Below are positions 17,425-24,802 of a stretch of DNA of 64,000 nt, one piece after another; position 1 is the first letter of the stretch, and each line of letters begins with the position of its first letter. The DNA is taken from NCBI RefSeq assembly GCF_901411515.1, contig NZ_CABDUX010000001.1, positions 1,116,001 to 1,180,000 of the forward strand, read 5' to 3'. The translations under genes were made by a program, and so were the position numbers. Origin of the DNA: Raoultibacter phocaeensis. Lineage in GTDB: Bacteria; Actinomycetota; Coriobacteriia; Coriobacteriales; Eggerthellaceae. The notes below the pieces were generated by a model. It saw only the letters and a list, made by a program, of their open reading frames with translations. It had not been told where the DNA came from and searched no databases.

Positions 17425-18384
17425 TTATGCTATCTCGTTTTCGGCGGGCAGGGCGCCCATCGTTTGCAAGTGCGCCATCGATCCGTAGCGCTTGCCGAAC
17501 AGCTCGAACTCCGCTTCGTCGTAAAACGCGCAGGTTCCTTCGCCGAACGCCTTGGCCGCTTCGATCATGAACGTGCCCGCTTCGTCGAGGTCGGTGAGAT
17601 GGGTCGCTCCCGTCGCGCAGCCGGGTACGGCGGTTTCGGTGGTGATGGCTACGCCAACCACGGGCGCGGAGGTTGCGGTGCACGGCTGCAGGATGGAGTT
17701 CAGGTGGTAGAGGCCGTTTCCGTACGGCGTGATATCGGCCAGGGAAAGCGCGAACACGTTCGGCTTCTTGCCGGTGGCGATCTCCACAAGATCGAGCAGA
17801 TCCTCGCTCACGCGCAAGATCACACCTTCCTTCACCGTGGGGGAAAGGGCGAATCCGCGCGTGTTGGCGATGCGGTTTCCCTTCGTGGTGTCCACGACGA
17901 GTATCGCGTCGAGTTCGTCGGTCACCTCTTCCTTATTCACGGCTGCCGTCGCCACGGGCGAACCCATGAACGGAACGGGCTTGTGCGGCATAGTGGGTGC
18001 GTGGGGGCATACGTGCGTTGAGATGAACACGTCGCCTGCAAGCACATCGCCGCGGGCGTGCATGCTCATGAGCTTCGAGGCGCAGGCGAGCGCTACGAGT
18101 GCGCCATCGCCGTCCGATACGAACCCGATGCGCTCAGGTCGGGCACCGAGTCCGCCGAGCCTGCCGAGCAGGCCTATCGTGGGAGCATCGCCCCCTGCCG
18201 CCTTTCCTCGCGAGCCGGGGATGCGGATGCGCACCATGTCGGTCGAACCCTTGGCGCTTGTCAGTGCATACGTTTCGATGCTGCATGACGAATCGAGCGG
18301 TGCAAGGAATTCTTTCACCGCATCACCGCTTGCATCGGGCGAGTCGAGCAGTTCGTACAGATCGAGCAGGTGTTTGAGCAACAT
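17425..18384 (-). CDS. DUF1177 family protein
   Basis: This 319-residue protein is recognised as DUF1177 by its FISTHVCPHAPTMPHKPVPFM core and its neighbourhood with AroM. Conserved His and Cys residues in that core (THVCPHAP, MPHKP) could bind metal. ATG 18384 is chosen because GAGGAG lies six bases upstream; longer frames upstream look non-coding. It is first in the operon with AroM and an M29-like peptidase. Function unknown; context points to catabolism of an amide- or peptide-like compound. Confidence 0.78.
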   Translation of the reverse strand: MLLKHLLDLYELLDSPDASGDAVKEFLAPLDSSCSIETYALTSAKGSTDMVRIRIPGSRGKAAGGDAPTIGLLGRLGGLGARPERIGFVSDGDGALVALACASKLMSMHARGDVLAGDVFISTHVCPHAPTMPHKPVPFMGSPVATAAVNKEEVTDELDAILVVDTTKGNRIANTRGFALSPTVKEGVILRVSEDLLDLVEIATGKKPNVFALSLADITPYGNGLYHLNSILQPCTATSAPVVGVAITTETAVPGCATGATHLTDLDEAGTFMIEAAKAFGEGTCAFYDEAEFELFGKRYGSMAHLQTMGALPAENEIA

Positions 18385-18705
18385 CGCTTCTCCTCGTGTC
18401 CCTATCGGTTCATCAACTGAAAGATACTTGATTTTACCTCGTAATTCACCGATCTTCGTTTGCTCTTGCCGCAACCTTCTATACAATTTCATGGTACATA
18501 CATCGTTGCGTGCGTGCGGGCGCATCCGCGATAGACGGCGAACCGTGCGGGCGCATTCATGTCCAGCGGCAAGTCGAGCGCTGCAAGCCATGCGGTTCGC
18601 ACGCACGCAACGTAACGGCTTCCTGCCGGACATGCACCGGAAGAAAGCTGCGGAACCTCGAAACCCATCCGCGCAGGCGGATACCTCATGAAAGGTGAGA
18701 TAGCA
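18385..18705. other. Divergent regulatory region with nested repeats
   Basis: No gene is seen in this 321-bp gap between the divergent DUF1177 and DUF917 operons. It contains a perfect 15-bp inverted repeat (CGTTGCGTGCGTGCG at 18504-18518, its complement at 18598-18612), and inside or overlapping it a 13-bp direct repeat CGTGCGGGCGCAT (18513-18525 and 18544-18556). The left third is AT-rich and probably holds promoters. The structure would lie in the leader of the DUF917 operon. Confidence 0.5.
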
Positions 18706-19806
18706 ATGAGAAGGATGATCGGTGTCAAAGAGATCGAGGACATGGCGCTCGGCGCAACCGTCCTCGGCGCGGGCGGTGGCGGAGACCCCTACGTCGGCAA
18801 ATTGATGGCCATCGAGGCCATCAGGCGCTACGGCGAAGTGGAGCTCATCACTCCCGACGAGGTTCCCGACGACGCGCTGGTGGCCGTGTCGCAGATGATG
18901 GGCGCACCCACCATCATGGTGGAGAAAATCTGCAGCGGAGCCGAACCCATGGCCACCTACGACGAGCTCGTGAAGGAACTGGGCCAGGAGCCCTACGCCA
19001 TCTACGCGGTCGAAGCGGGAGGCGTGAACTCCACGATCCCGTTCATCCTTGCTGCCACGCGCGGTATCCCCGTGGTTGATTGCGACCTTATGGGACGTGC
19101 GTTTCCCGAGCTGCAGATGGTTACGCTCAGCATCAACGGGGTCAAGGGCCTGCCTGCGGTGCTCGCCGACGAAAAGGGCAACACGGTCACGGTGCGCGGG
19201 ATCGACGACAGGTGGCTCGAGCGCATTGCTCGCCAGGCAACCTCGGTAATGGGCGGCTATACCATCTTGGCCTCGTACCCCTGTACGGGTAAGCAACTCA
19301 AAGATTTCTGCATTCCCAACACGCCGACGCTCTGCGAAGAGATCGGCAGGACGCTGCGCGAGGCTCGCGAACAGCATGCCGACCCCATCGATGCAGTGCT
19401 CGACGTGACGAAGGGATTCCGCCTGTTTCGCGGCAAGGTAGTCGATGTCGAGCGTAAGACCGACGGCATGTTCGTGCGCGGCCAAGCTGTGGTGGACGGC
19501 CTTGATGAGGACAAGGGCAGCCGGATGGTGATCGAGTTCCAGAACGAGAACCTTATCGCACTGCGCGACGGCGAGCCCGTGACCACCTCCCCCGATCTCA
19601 TCATGTCGCTCGATATGGAATCGGGCACGCCCGTGACTACCGAGGGCCTCAAGTACGGAGCCCGCGTGGTCGTGGTGGGCATGCCGTGCGCGCCGCAGTG
19701 GCGCACGCCCGAAGGCTTGGCCGTGGTAGGGCCGCGCGCCTTCGGCTACGATGTCGACTACATTCCCGTGGAAGAACGTATGGCGGCGAAAGGGGGCCAG
19801 GCATGA
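18706..19806 (+). CDS. DUF917 family protein
   Basis: This 366-residue protein shows the DUF917 pattern: VLGAGGGGDPYVG near the N-terminus, then EAGGVNSTIPFILAATRGIP and VDCDLMGRAFPELQM in the middle. The family is usually encoded together with short hydantoinase/oxoprolinase proteins and is thought to act with them on cyclic amides, but its own reaction is not established. ATG 18706 is preferred because AAAGGTGAG precedes it by six bases; an ATG at 18688 is the alternative. The stop overlaps the start of the hydantoinase gene (ATGA). Confidence 0.83.
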   Translation: MRRMIGVKEIEDMALGATVLGAGGGGDPYVGKLMAIEAIRRYGEVELITPDEVPDDALVAVSQMMGAPTIMVEKICSGAEPMATYDELVKELGQEPYAIYAVEAGGVNSTIPFILAATRGIPVVDCDLMGRAFPELQMVTLSINGVKGLPAVLADEKGNTVTVRGIDDRWLERIARQATSVMGGYTILASYPCTGKQLKDFCIPNTPTLCEEIGRTLREAREQHADPIDAVLDVTKGFRLFRGKVVDVERKTDGMFVRGQAVVDGLDEDKGSRMVIEFQNENLIALRDGEPVTTSPDLIMSLDMESGTPVTTEGLKYGARVVVVGMPCAPQWRTPEGLAVVGPRAFGYDVDYIPVEERMAAKGGQA

Positions 19807-21386
19807 TGGCTCAGACGACACGCACCTGGCGCCTCGGCATCGACGTCGGCGGCACCAACACCGACGCGGTCATCATCGACGGCGATCTCAATCTCGTCGC
19901 GGCCACGAAGAGCCCGACGACCGAAGACGTGATGGGCGGCATCAAGGCCGCCATGCACGAAGTGGTAACCCAGATCGGACCCGAGGACGCGGCCAACATC
20001 GGGTTCGCCATGCTCGGCACCACGCACTGCACCAACGCCATCGTCGAGCGCAAGCGCCTCAACAAGGTGGTCGCGTTGCGCATCGGCGCTCCGGCCACCA
20101 CGGCCATCAGCTGCATGGCGGATTGGCCCGAGGAGCTCAAAAGCGCCATGGGCGTGCGTGATTTCATTGTGCACGGCGGCAACGAATTCGACGGTCGCGA
20201 GATCAGTGAACTCGGCGAAGACGAGATCCGCGAGGTCGCCCGCACCGTCCGCGAGGAGGGTTTCGAGTCGATCGCGGTGACGAGCGTGTTTTCGCCGGTA
20301 TCCGATGCCCATGAGAAGCGTGCGGGAGCTATCCTGCGCGAGGAGCTCGGCGACGAGTTCCCCATCACGCTCTCGTCCGAAATCGGGTCGCTCGGATTTC
20401 TCGAGCGCGAGAACGCCTCTATCCTGAATGCCGCGCTCCACGATGTGGCGCAGACCACGGCTTTGAGCTTCGAAGCCGCGCTTGCGGCCGAAGGCCTTCA
20501 TGATGTAGCGGTGTACCTCGGCCAGAACGACGGTACGCTCATGTCGGTCGATTATGCGAAGCGCTATCCCATCTTCACCATCGCCTGCGGCCCCACGAAC
20601 TCCATCCGCGGCGCGTCGTTTCTCACAAAAGAGAAAGACGCCGTGGTTGTCGATATCGGCGGCACCACGACCGACGTGGGCGTTCTCGCCCACGGCTTCC
20701 CCCGCGAGAGCATGGTGGCGGTCGAAATCGGCGATGTGCGCACGAACTTCCGCATGCCCGACCTCGTTTCGGTGGGCCTCGGCGGCGGCTCGATCGTGCG
20801 CAAGCACGAAGACGGCCGTGTGACGGTGGGCCCCGACAGCGTAGGCTACAAGGTCACCGAAGAGGCGCTGTGCTTCGGCGGCTCCACGCTCACCGCAACC
20901 GACATCGTGGTGGCGAAGGGCCTCGTCGGGGGAGTGGGGGATCCTGCGCTTGTCGCTGGCTTGGACGCCGAACTCGTCGATGCGGCGAACAGGGAGATCA
21001 CCCGCATCATCGAAGATGCGGTCGATGCCATGAAGACTTCGGCGGGCGACGTGACGGTAATCCTCGTGGGCGGCGGCTCCATTCTCGCGCCGAGCACGCT
21101 CGAGGGTGCCGATCCGGTGCTCAAGCCTGAGAACTTCGGCGTGGCAAACGCCATCGGTTCGGCCATCGCACAGGTGTCGGGCCAGATCGCCAAAGTGTTC
21201 TCGCTTTCCGAGACGCCGCGTGATCAGGCCATCGCCCAGTCGAAGGAGCGCGCGTGCGCCGAGGCCATCGAGGCGGGCGCCGATCCCGATACCGTCGAGG
21301 TCATCGATGTCGAGGATATTCCGATGGCGTATTTGGGCGATGCGCTCTGCATCCGCGTAAAAGCCGTTGGTGATTTGAAACTGTAG
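19803..21386 (+). CDS. Hydantoinase/oxoprolinase family protein
   Basis: This 527-residue ASKHA-fold protein has two ATP phosphate loops, LGIDVGGTNTDAV near the N-terminus and VVDIGGTTTDVGVL in the middle, plus a VGLGGGSIV segment. It corresponds to the A-type subunit of ATP-dependent hydantoinases and 5-oxoprolinases, in the short form that pairs with DUF917 rather than with a HyuB subunit. It would hydrolyse a cyclic amide at the expense of ATP (inference). Adjacent ATG codons at 19803 and 19806 both overlap or abut the DUF917 stop. Confidence 0.88.
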   Translation: MMAQTTRTWRLGIDVGGTNTDAVIIDGDLNLVAATKSPTTEDVMGGIKAAMHEVVTQIGPEDAANIGFAMLGTTHCTNAIVERKRLNKVVALRIGAPATTAISCMADWPEELKSAMGVRDFIVHGGNEFDGREISELGEDEIREVARTVREEGFESIAVTSVFSPVSDAHEKRAGAILREELGDEFPITLSSEIGSLGFLERENASILNAALHDVAQTTALSFEAALAAEGLHDVAVYLGQNDGTLMSVDYAKRYPIFTIACGPTNSIRGASFLTKEKDAVVVDIGGTTTDVGVLAHGFPRESMVAVEIGDVRTNFRMPDLVSVGLGGGSIVRKHEDGRVTVGPDSVGYKVTEEALCFGGSTLTATDIVVAKGLVGGVGDPALVAGLDAELVDAANREITRIIEDAVDAMKTSAGDVTVILVGGGSILAPSTLEGADPVLKPENFGVANAIGSAIAQVSGQIAKVFSLSETPRDQAIAQSKERACAEAIEAGADPDTVEVIDVEDIPMAYLGDALCIRVKAVGDLKL

Positions 21387-21424
21387 CGCCCCGGGGCTTG
21401 CCGGCTGCCGAAACGTGCCGACGC

Positions 21425-21454
21425 CGCACACTCGCCGACGTCGGCGAGTGTGCG
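21425..21454. promoter_or_regulatory. Perfect 30-bp palindrome between hydantoinase and nitrilase genes
   Basis: CGCACACTCGCCGAC (21425-21439) is followed directly by its exact reverse complement (21440-21454). With no T tract it is not a classical terminator, and with no loop it folds less well in RNA than a normal hairpin, so it may be a protein-binding site. It lies 35 bases before the start codon at 21489. Confidence 0.5.
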
Positions 21455-21488
21455 AGACCAAGAACAACCGATACGGTGAGGAGTACCG

Positions 21489-22322
21489 ATGGAAACGACC
21501 AACCGCACGCCGAAGATCGCGCTCGTCCAGTTCGAGGGAGCGGTCTGCGAAGTTGAGGCCAACACCGCCCATGCCTGCGAACTCATCGCAGAAGCGGCTG
21601 CGGGCGGGGCCGATCTTGTGGTGCTGCCCGAGCTGTTCTCGACGGGCTACAACCTCGATATCGTGGGTCCGCGCATCCTCGACTTGGCCGAGCCCGTCGA
21701 TGGCCCCACCGTTGCGGCTTTGCGGAAGGCGGCGCGCGAGAACAACGTGTACGTGATCGCGGGGCTCGCTCTTGTCAAAGAGCAGCTTCCGGCGGTGGCG
21801 TTCAACAGCTCGGTGTTCATCGACCGCGCGGGCGAGCTCATGGGCACGTTCGACAAGGCGCATCTGTGGGCGCTCGAGCGCTTTTACTTCCGTTCGGGTA
21901 ACTCGTTTCCCGTATTCGATACCGAGTTCGGCAAAGTGGGCATCATGATCTGCTACGACATGGGCTTTCCCGAGGTTGCCCGCATGCTCGCGCTCAAGGG
22001 AGCCGAGATTCTCGTGTGTCCTTCGGCTTGGTGCGAGGAAGACCACGACGTGTGGAACTACAACACGCAGTGCCGTGCGCTCGAGAACACCGTGTTTTTG
22101 GCCGCGGTCAACCGGCATGGGCGCGAAGACGATCTGTACATGGGCGGCCACACGCGCATCTGCAATCCGCGCGGTGCCGTGATCGCCGAGTTGTCCGAGG
22201 AAGCCGAGGGCATCCTGTACGCCGATCTCGAGCTCGATCAGATCAAGACGTTCCGCACCGCAAGCCCCTATCTGCGCGATCGCCGCCCCGAGCTGTACGA
22301 CGAGGTGAAGCTCTGGCCGTAA
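21489..22322 (+). CDS. Nitrilase-superfamily carbon-nitrogen hydrolase
   Basis: This 277-residue amidohydrolase has the full Glu-Lys-Cys catalytic triad: Glu48 in LPELF, Lys123 in FDKAHL and Cys155 in GIMICYDMGFPE. Length and motifs fit the omega-amidase/N-carbamoyl-hydrolase branch. In the context of a hydantoinase-like protein, an N-carbamoyl or open-chain amide product is a reasonable substrate (inference). ATG 21489 has GGTGAGGAG upstream. It is the last gene of the plus-strand cluster and is followed by a repeat array and terminator. Confidence 0.92.
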   Translation: METTNRTPKIALVQFEGAVCEVEANTAHACELIAEAAAGGADLVVLPELFSTGYNLDIVGPRILDLAEPVDGPTVAALRKAARENNVYVIAGLALVKEQLPAVAFNSSVFIDRAGELMGTFDKAHLWALERFYFRSGNSFPVFDTEFGKVGIMICYDMGFPEVARMLALKGAEILVCPSAWCEEDHDVWNYNTQCRALENTVFLAAVNRHGREDDLYMGGHTRICNPRGAVIAELSEEAEGILYADLELDQIKTFRTASPYLRDRRPELYDEVKLWP

Positions 22323-22348
22323 TTCAAGTAGTGTGCCGCTCGAACCGC

Positions 22349-22533
22349 GCTTATTCCATCGGGAGGCACGCTTGATTCGTTGGGAAGCGCTCGGCCCACC
22401 AGGAAGTGCTCGGCCCATCAAATAGCGCGCTCGATCCACCAAAAGGCGCGCCCGACCCACTAAAGCGCGCGCTTGTTCCATCGGAAAACGTACCCAGTCC
22501 ATCCCATAGCGCACTCGATCCATCCGATGAGAT
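22349..22533. repeat. Degenerate 21-bp tandem repeat array
   Basis: About nine units follow one another; units 4-9 are exactly 21 bp (starting at 22408, 22429, 22450, 22471, 22492 and 22513), unit 1 (22349) is also 21 bp, and units 2 and 3 are 19 bp. A rough consensus is GCTCGATCCATCAAAAGCGC. The period is a multiple of three and one minus-strand frame stays open, reading as seven-residue steps, but no start or known domain supports a protein. The last unit forms one arm of the terminator. Confidence 0.75.
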
Positions 22534-22549
22534 CGAGTGCGCTTTTTAT
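22509..22549 (+). terminator. Strong intrinsic terminator
   Basis: GCGCACTCGATC (22509-22520) pairs perfectly with GATCGAGTGCGC (22531-22542) around a ten-base loop and is followed by TTTTTATT. It ends the DUF917-hydantoinase-nitrilase transcript. Confidence 0.9.
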
Positions 22550-22629
22550 TATGCATGCAGCGCGGCAGTGCACCCAACCGTGCTTGCGGCCCGAATGGGC
22601 GCAGCTCGTGTTCCCAAGTTCTCGGATTC

Positions 22630-22780
22630 TGGCACAAAATTGGAGGTTTGACAATTATATAATACCATAAGTAATGAATTTTGAATCACCGAAGTGCAAA
22701 ATGCCTGATGAAAAAATTTGAACTACCTGATTATTAAATGTATGATATTCTATAATTGTCAAACCTCCAATTTTGTGCCA
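22630..22780. mobile_element. 151-bp AT-rich inverted-repeat element (MITE-like)
   Basis: The left end (22630-22663) starts TGGCACAAAATTGGAGG and the right end (22747-22780) is its inverted copy, 33 of 34 positions matching. The 83-bp interior and arms are strongly AT-rich against a GC-rich background. Both arms contain TTGACA pointing inward. No transposase is present and I see no clear target-site duplication, so a non-autonomous transposable element is the best guess; a paired regulatory site is the alternative. Confidence 0.5.
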
Positions 22781-23072
22781 AATTTTCGCAAACCCGGAAC
22801 ACAGCAATCATAACGCTGGTCCATTTGGGCAGACCGACGCCCTTCACCCTTGGTCCTGCGCGTTCCCACTTCGGACCAAGAGCATGACGGTCGGGCATCA
22901 GCCGTCACGCCTGCGCACGGGGCGAAGACGCGTGCATACTCGCCGATACCCCGAAAACCACCTTCGCACCGAAGCCGACAAGCATGGCTTGTCATGCGAA
23001 GTGTTCGGCGGCTGGCAACGCAAGAGATCGTGGCACGAAAAGACTCCGAATCCCATGCGCATCACGCACGGC

Positions 23073-24533
23073 TTACTTGAAGAACAGGTCGATCAGCTCC
23101 TGTTTCGAGTGCACGCCTAACTTGGCGTATATGCTCTTCATGTGGCAGCGCACGGTATGCGGAGAAAGGTACAGCTCTTGTCCGATGTAGGCAGCCGTTC
23201 TCCCGCGTGCGATATGCTTGAGAATATCCGTCTCGCGCTCGGTCAGGTGGTTTTTCTGGGCGAGCATCGAAGCGGTGCGGTTGAACGCCACTTCTCCCGA
23301 CTCCTTTGAGGCCCTCCCGTTGCGCCCTCGAAGCATGAGCAGCAGCACCATGGAAAGCAGATACAGCCCGATCGCAACGACAAGCATGGTCTTGAACGAC
23401 GACGGCTCATTCAGAGAAGATACCGAAGCTCCGACCACAATGCCCATAGCAGAGAAAAGCCTGATGAACACCATCGCAATTGCCATAAATGCATACGGAT
23501 CGAGGTGTCGCTTATGCGTCTCGCTGATAATTAGGTACATGACGCTTATCGAGATGAGGTTGTATCCGGCAAGAAAAGCCACGCTGAAAAAGTAGCTGTA
23601 CTTGAAATCGAGAAACGGCCACGCGATAAGGAGCGCCGTGAGTATGGGAAACAGGATGCGGTAGGCCTTCGTCGTATTGTAGGCCTTCGGAAACGTGAAG
23701 GCGAGCAGGAAAAACGCTATCGTTCCGACAATCGATCCGATGAGGGAGGCGCCAGGCGAACCTTCGTAGCTGAAATTTTCGGCCACCATGAATCCATTGA
23801 TGATACCCACCGTGCAACCGAGCACAAGCAGGGAAGCGAGACCTTCTCCGATCGCCGCAAGGCAACGCAGATGCGTGCGGAACGAGGGGCGCTGGACCGT
23901 GGCAGGCTTTGCCGAACGTCCGTCCTGCTCCGCATGCGCGCGATCGCCCCCGTCGGTACGCGCACTTCCCCTTACGACCGCATGATGGAGCCAAACGGAA
24001 CATGCGAGCAGCATAAGGAGTACCACCAGCACGAGCGTTCGATCCTGATCCTGCAGAAAGAGGGATGCGCCCGAGGCGAGCAACATCGCGAATGCAAGCG
24101 ATTTCATGCTCCCGCCGGGTTCCATGCGCGAAAAGGCGGCAACCCACGCAAGCGTTATTGCAACGTTTGCCGCACCATAGGCACCGGATACGATCGCGAG
24201 CCGGGCCAGCGGATCGAGGGGATCGAGAAGGCCTAAGAACGATGCGATCATCGCGGTGGCCAATGCAAGGGCGGGCAATGCAACGGGCATGCGGAAAGCG
24301 CGCAGCCACCCGGAGAACACGAGCACCACAACGAGCAGGTCAGCTGCGATGACAACGCAGGCGGAGAGCATGCTGAAACTTATGCCCGAGACGACGATGA
24401 ACGAGACGTCGACGTTGAAGACCGCCGTCGAATACACATACGTCTGCACGATCTTGAACGCCGCAAACCCGAGCGCGATCAAAAGTCCTCCGCGCGCATT
24501 CATCGTGCGACCCAGGATCCCCATGTTCGACAC
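23073..24533 (-). CDS. Polytopic membrane LuxR-family regulator
   Basis: This 486-residue protein has about twelve hydrophobic helices over residues 1-400 and a C-terminal LuxR/GerE helix-turn-helix (LTERETDILKHIARGRTAAY then LSPHTVRCHMKSIYAKLGVH). This architecture, a membrane sensor fused to a DNA-binding tail, is abundant in Eggerthellaceae, often beside Tat flavoproteins or molybdoenzymes that it controls. GTG 24533 is selected because AGGAGG lies seven bases upstream; the ATG codons at 24554 and 24503 are less well placed. It is divergent from the flavoprotein at 24803, its likely target, across 269 bp. Confidence 0.9.
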   Translation of the reverse strand: MSNMGILGRTMNARGGLLIALGFAAFKIVQTYVYSTAVFNVDVSFIVVSGISFSMLSACVVIAADLLVVVLVFSGWLRAFRMPVALPALALATAMIASFLGLLDPLDPLARLAIVSGAYGAANVAITLAWVAAFSRMEPGGSMKSLAFAMLLASGASLFLQDQDRTLVLVVLLMLLACSVWLHHAVVRGSARTDGGDRAHAEQDGRSAKPATVQRPSFRTHLRCLAAIGEGLASLLVLGCTVGIINGFMVAENFSYEGSPGASLIGSIVGTIAFFLLAFTFPKAYNTTKAYRILFPILTALLIAWPFLDFKYSYFFSVAFLAGYNLISISVMYLIISETHKRHLDPYAFMAIAMVFIRLFSAMGIVVGASVSSLNEPSSFKTMLVVAIGLYLLSMVLLLMLRGRNGRASKESGEVAFNRTASMLAQKNHLTERETDILKHIARGRTAAYIGQELYLSPHTVRCHMKSIYAKLGVHSKQELIDLFFK

Positions 24534-24802
24534 CTGCCCACCTCCTGTACCCATTAACCTTCAGCGGCCATGATCTGTCAACCGAATGCGGCGGCAAAAC
24601 CTTGTCGTTTCGTCGATTACCACAAAATGGGGGAGGCGAAAAACCCACTCTGCGAGATGCGCCGAACACGTCCAGCAGGTAGCGTTTCAGATATCGGCGG
24701 CACAAGTGGGCCAGTGTCCGTCGAGAAGGCCGAAACAAGGCAGTCGGGGAGACGGCTTTGGCGGCGATGTATTATTCGGGCCCGATCGACATGGGAGGAC
24801 AC

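Larger units (their letters stand above)
22323..23072. other. Gene-free region with repeats
   Basis: This 750-bp gap contains the 21-bp repeat array, the terminator and the 151-bp inverted-repeat element listed separately. The remaining part, 22781-23072, holds no gene or structure that I can support; short open frames there end inside the inverted-repeat arms and look fortuitous. Confidence 0.6.

Noticed and set aside
18385-19821. N-terminal extension of the DUF1177 frame across the divergent promoter region and into DUF917
   Set aside because: The extension overlaps a confident gene on the other strand, while an ideal ribosome site sits directly before ATG 18384.
22349-22533. CRISPR-like array
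   Set aside because: The units are contiguous with no unique spacers and no cas genes are present; it is a simple tandem repeat.
19758-22637. A 959-codon open frame on the minus strand opposite the hydantoinase and nitrilase genes
   Set aside because: It is antisense to three well-recognised proteins, is rich in Arg/His/Asp as expected for a GC-rich shadow frame, has no domain and no ribosome site.
22406-22995. Short frames on both strands ending in GTKLEV within the inverted-repeat element
   Set aside because: The shared C-terminus is just the translated inverted repeat; there are no ribosome sites or domains.
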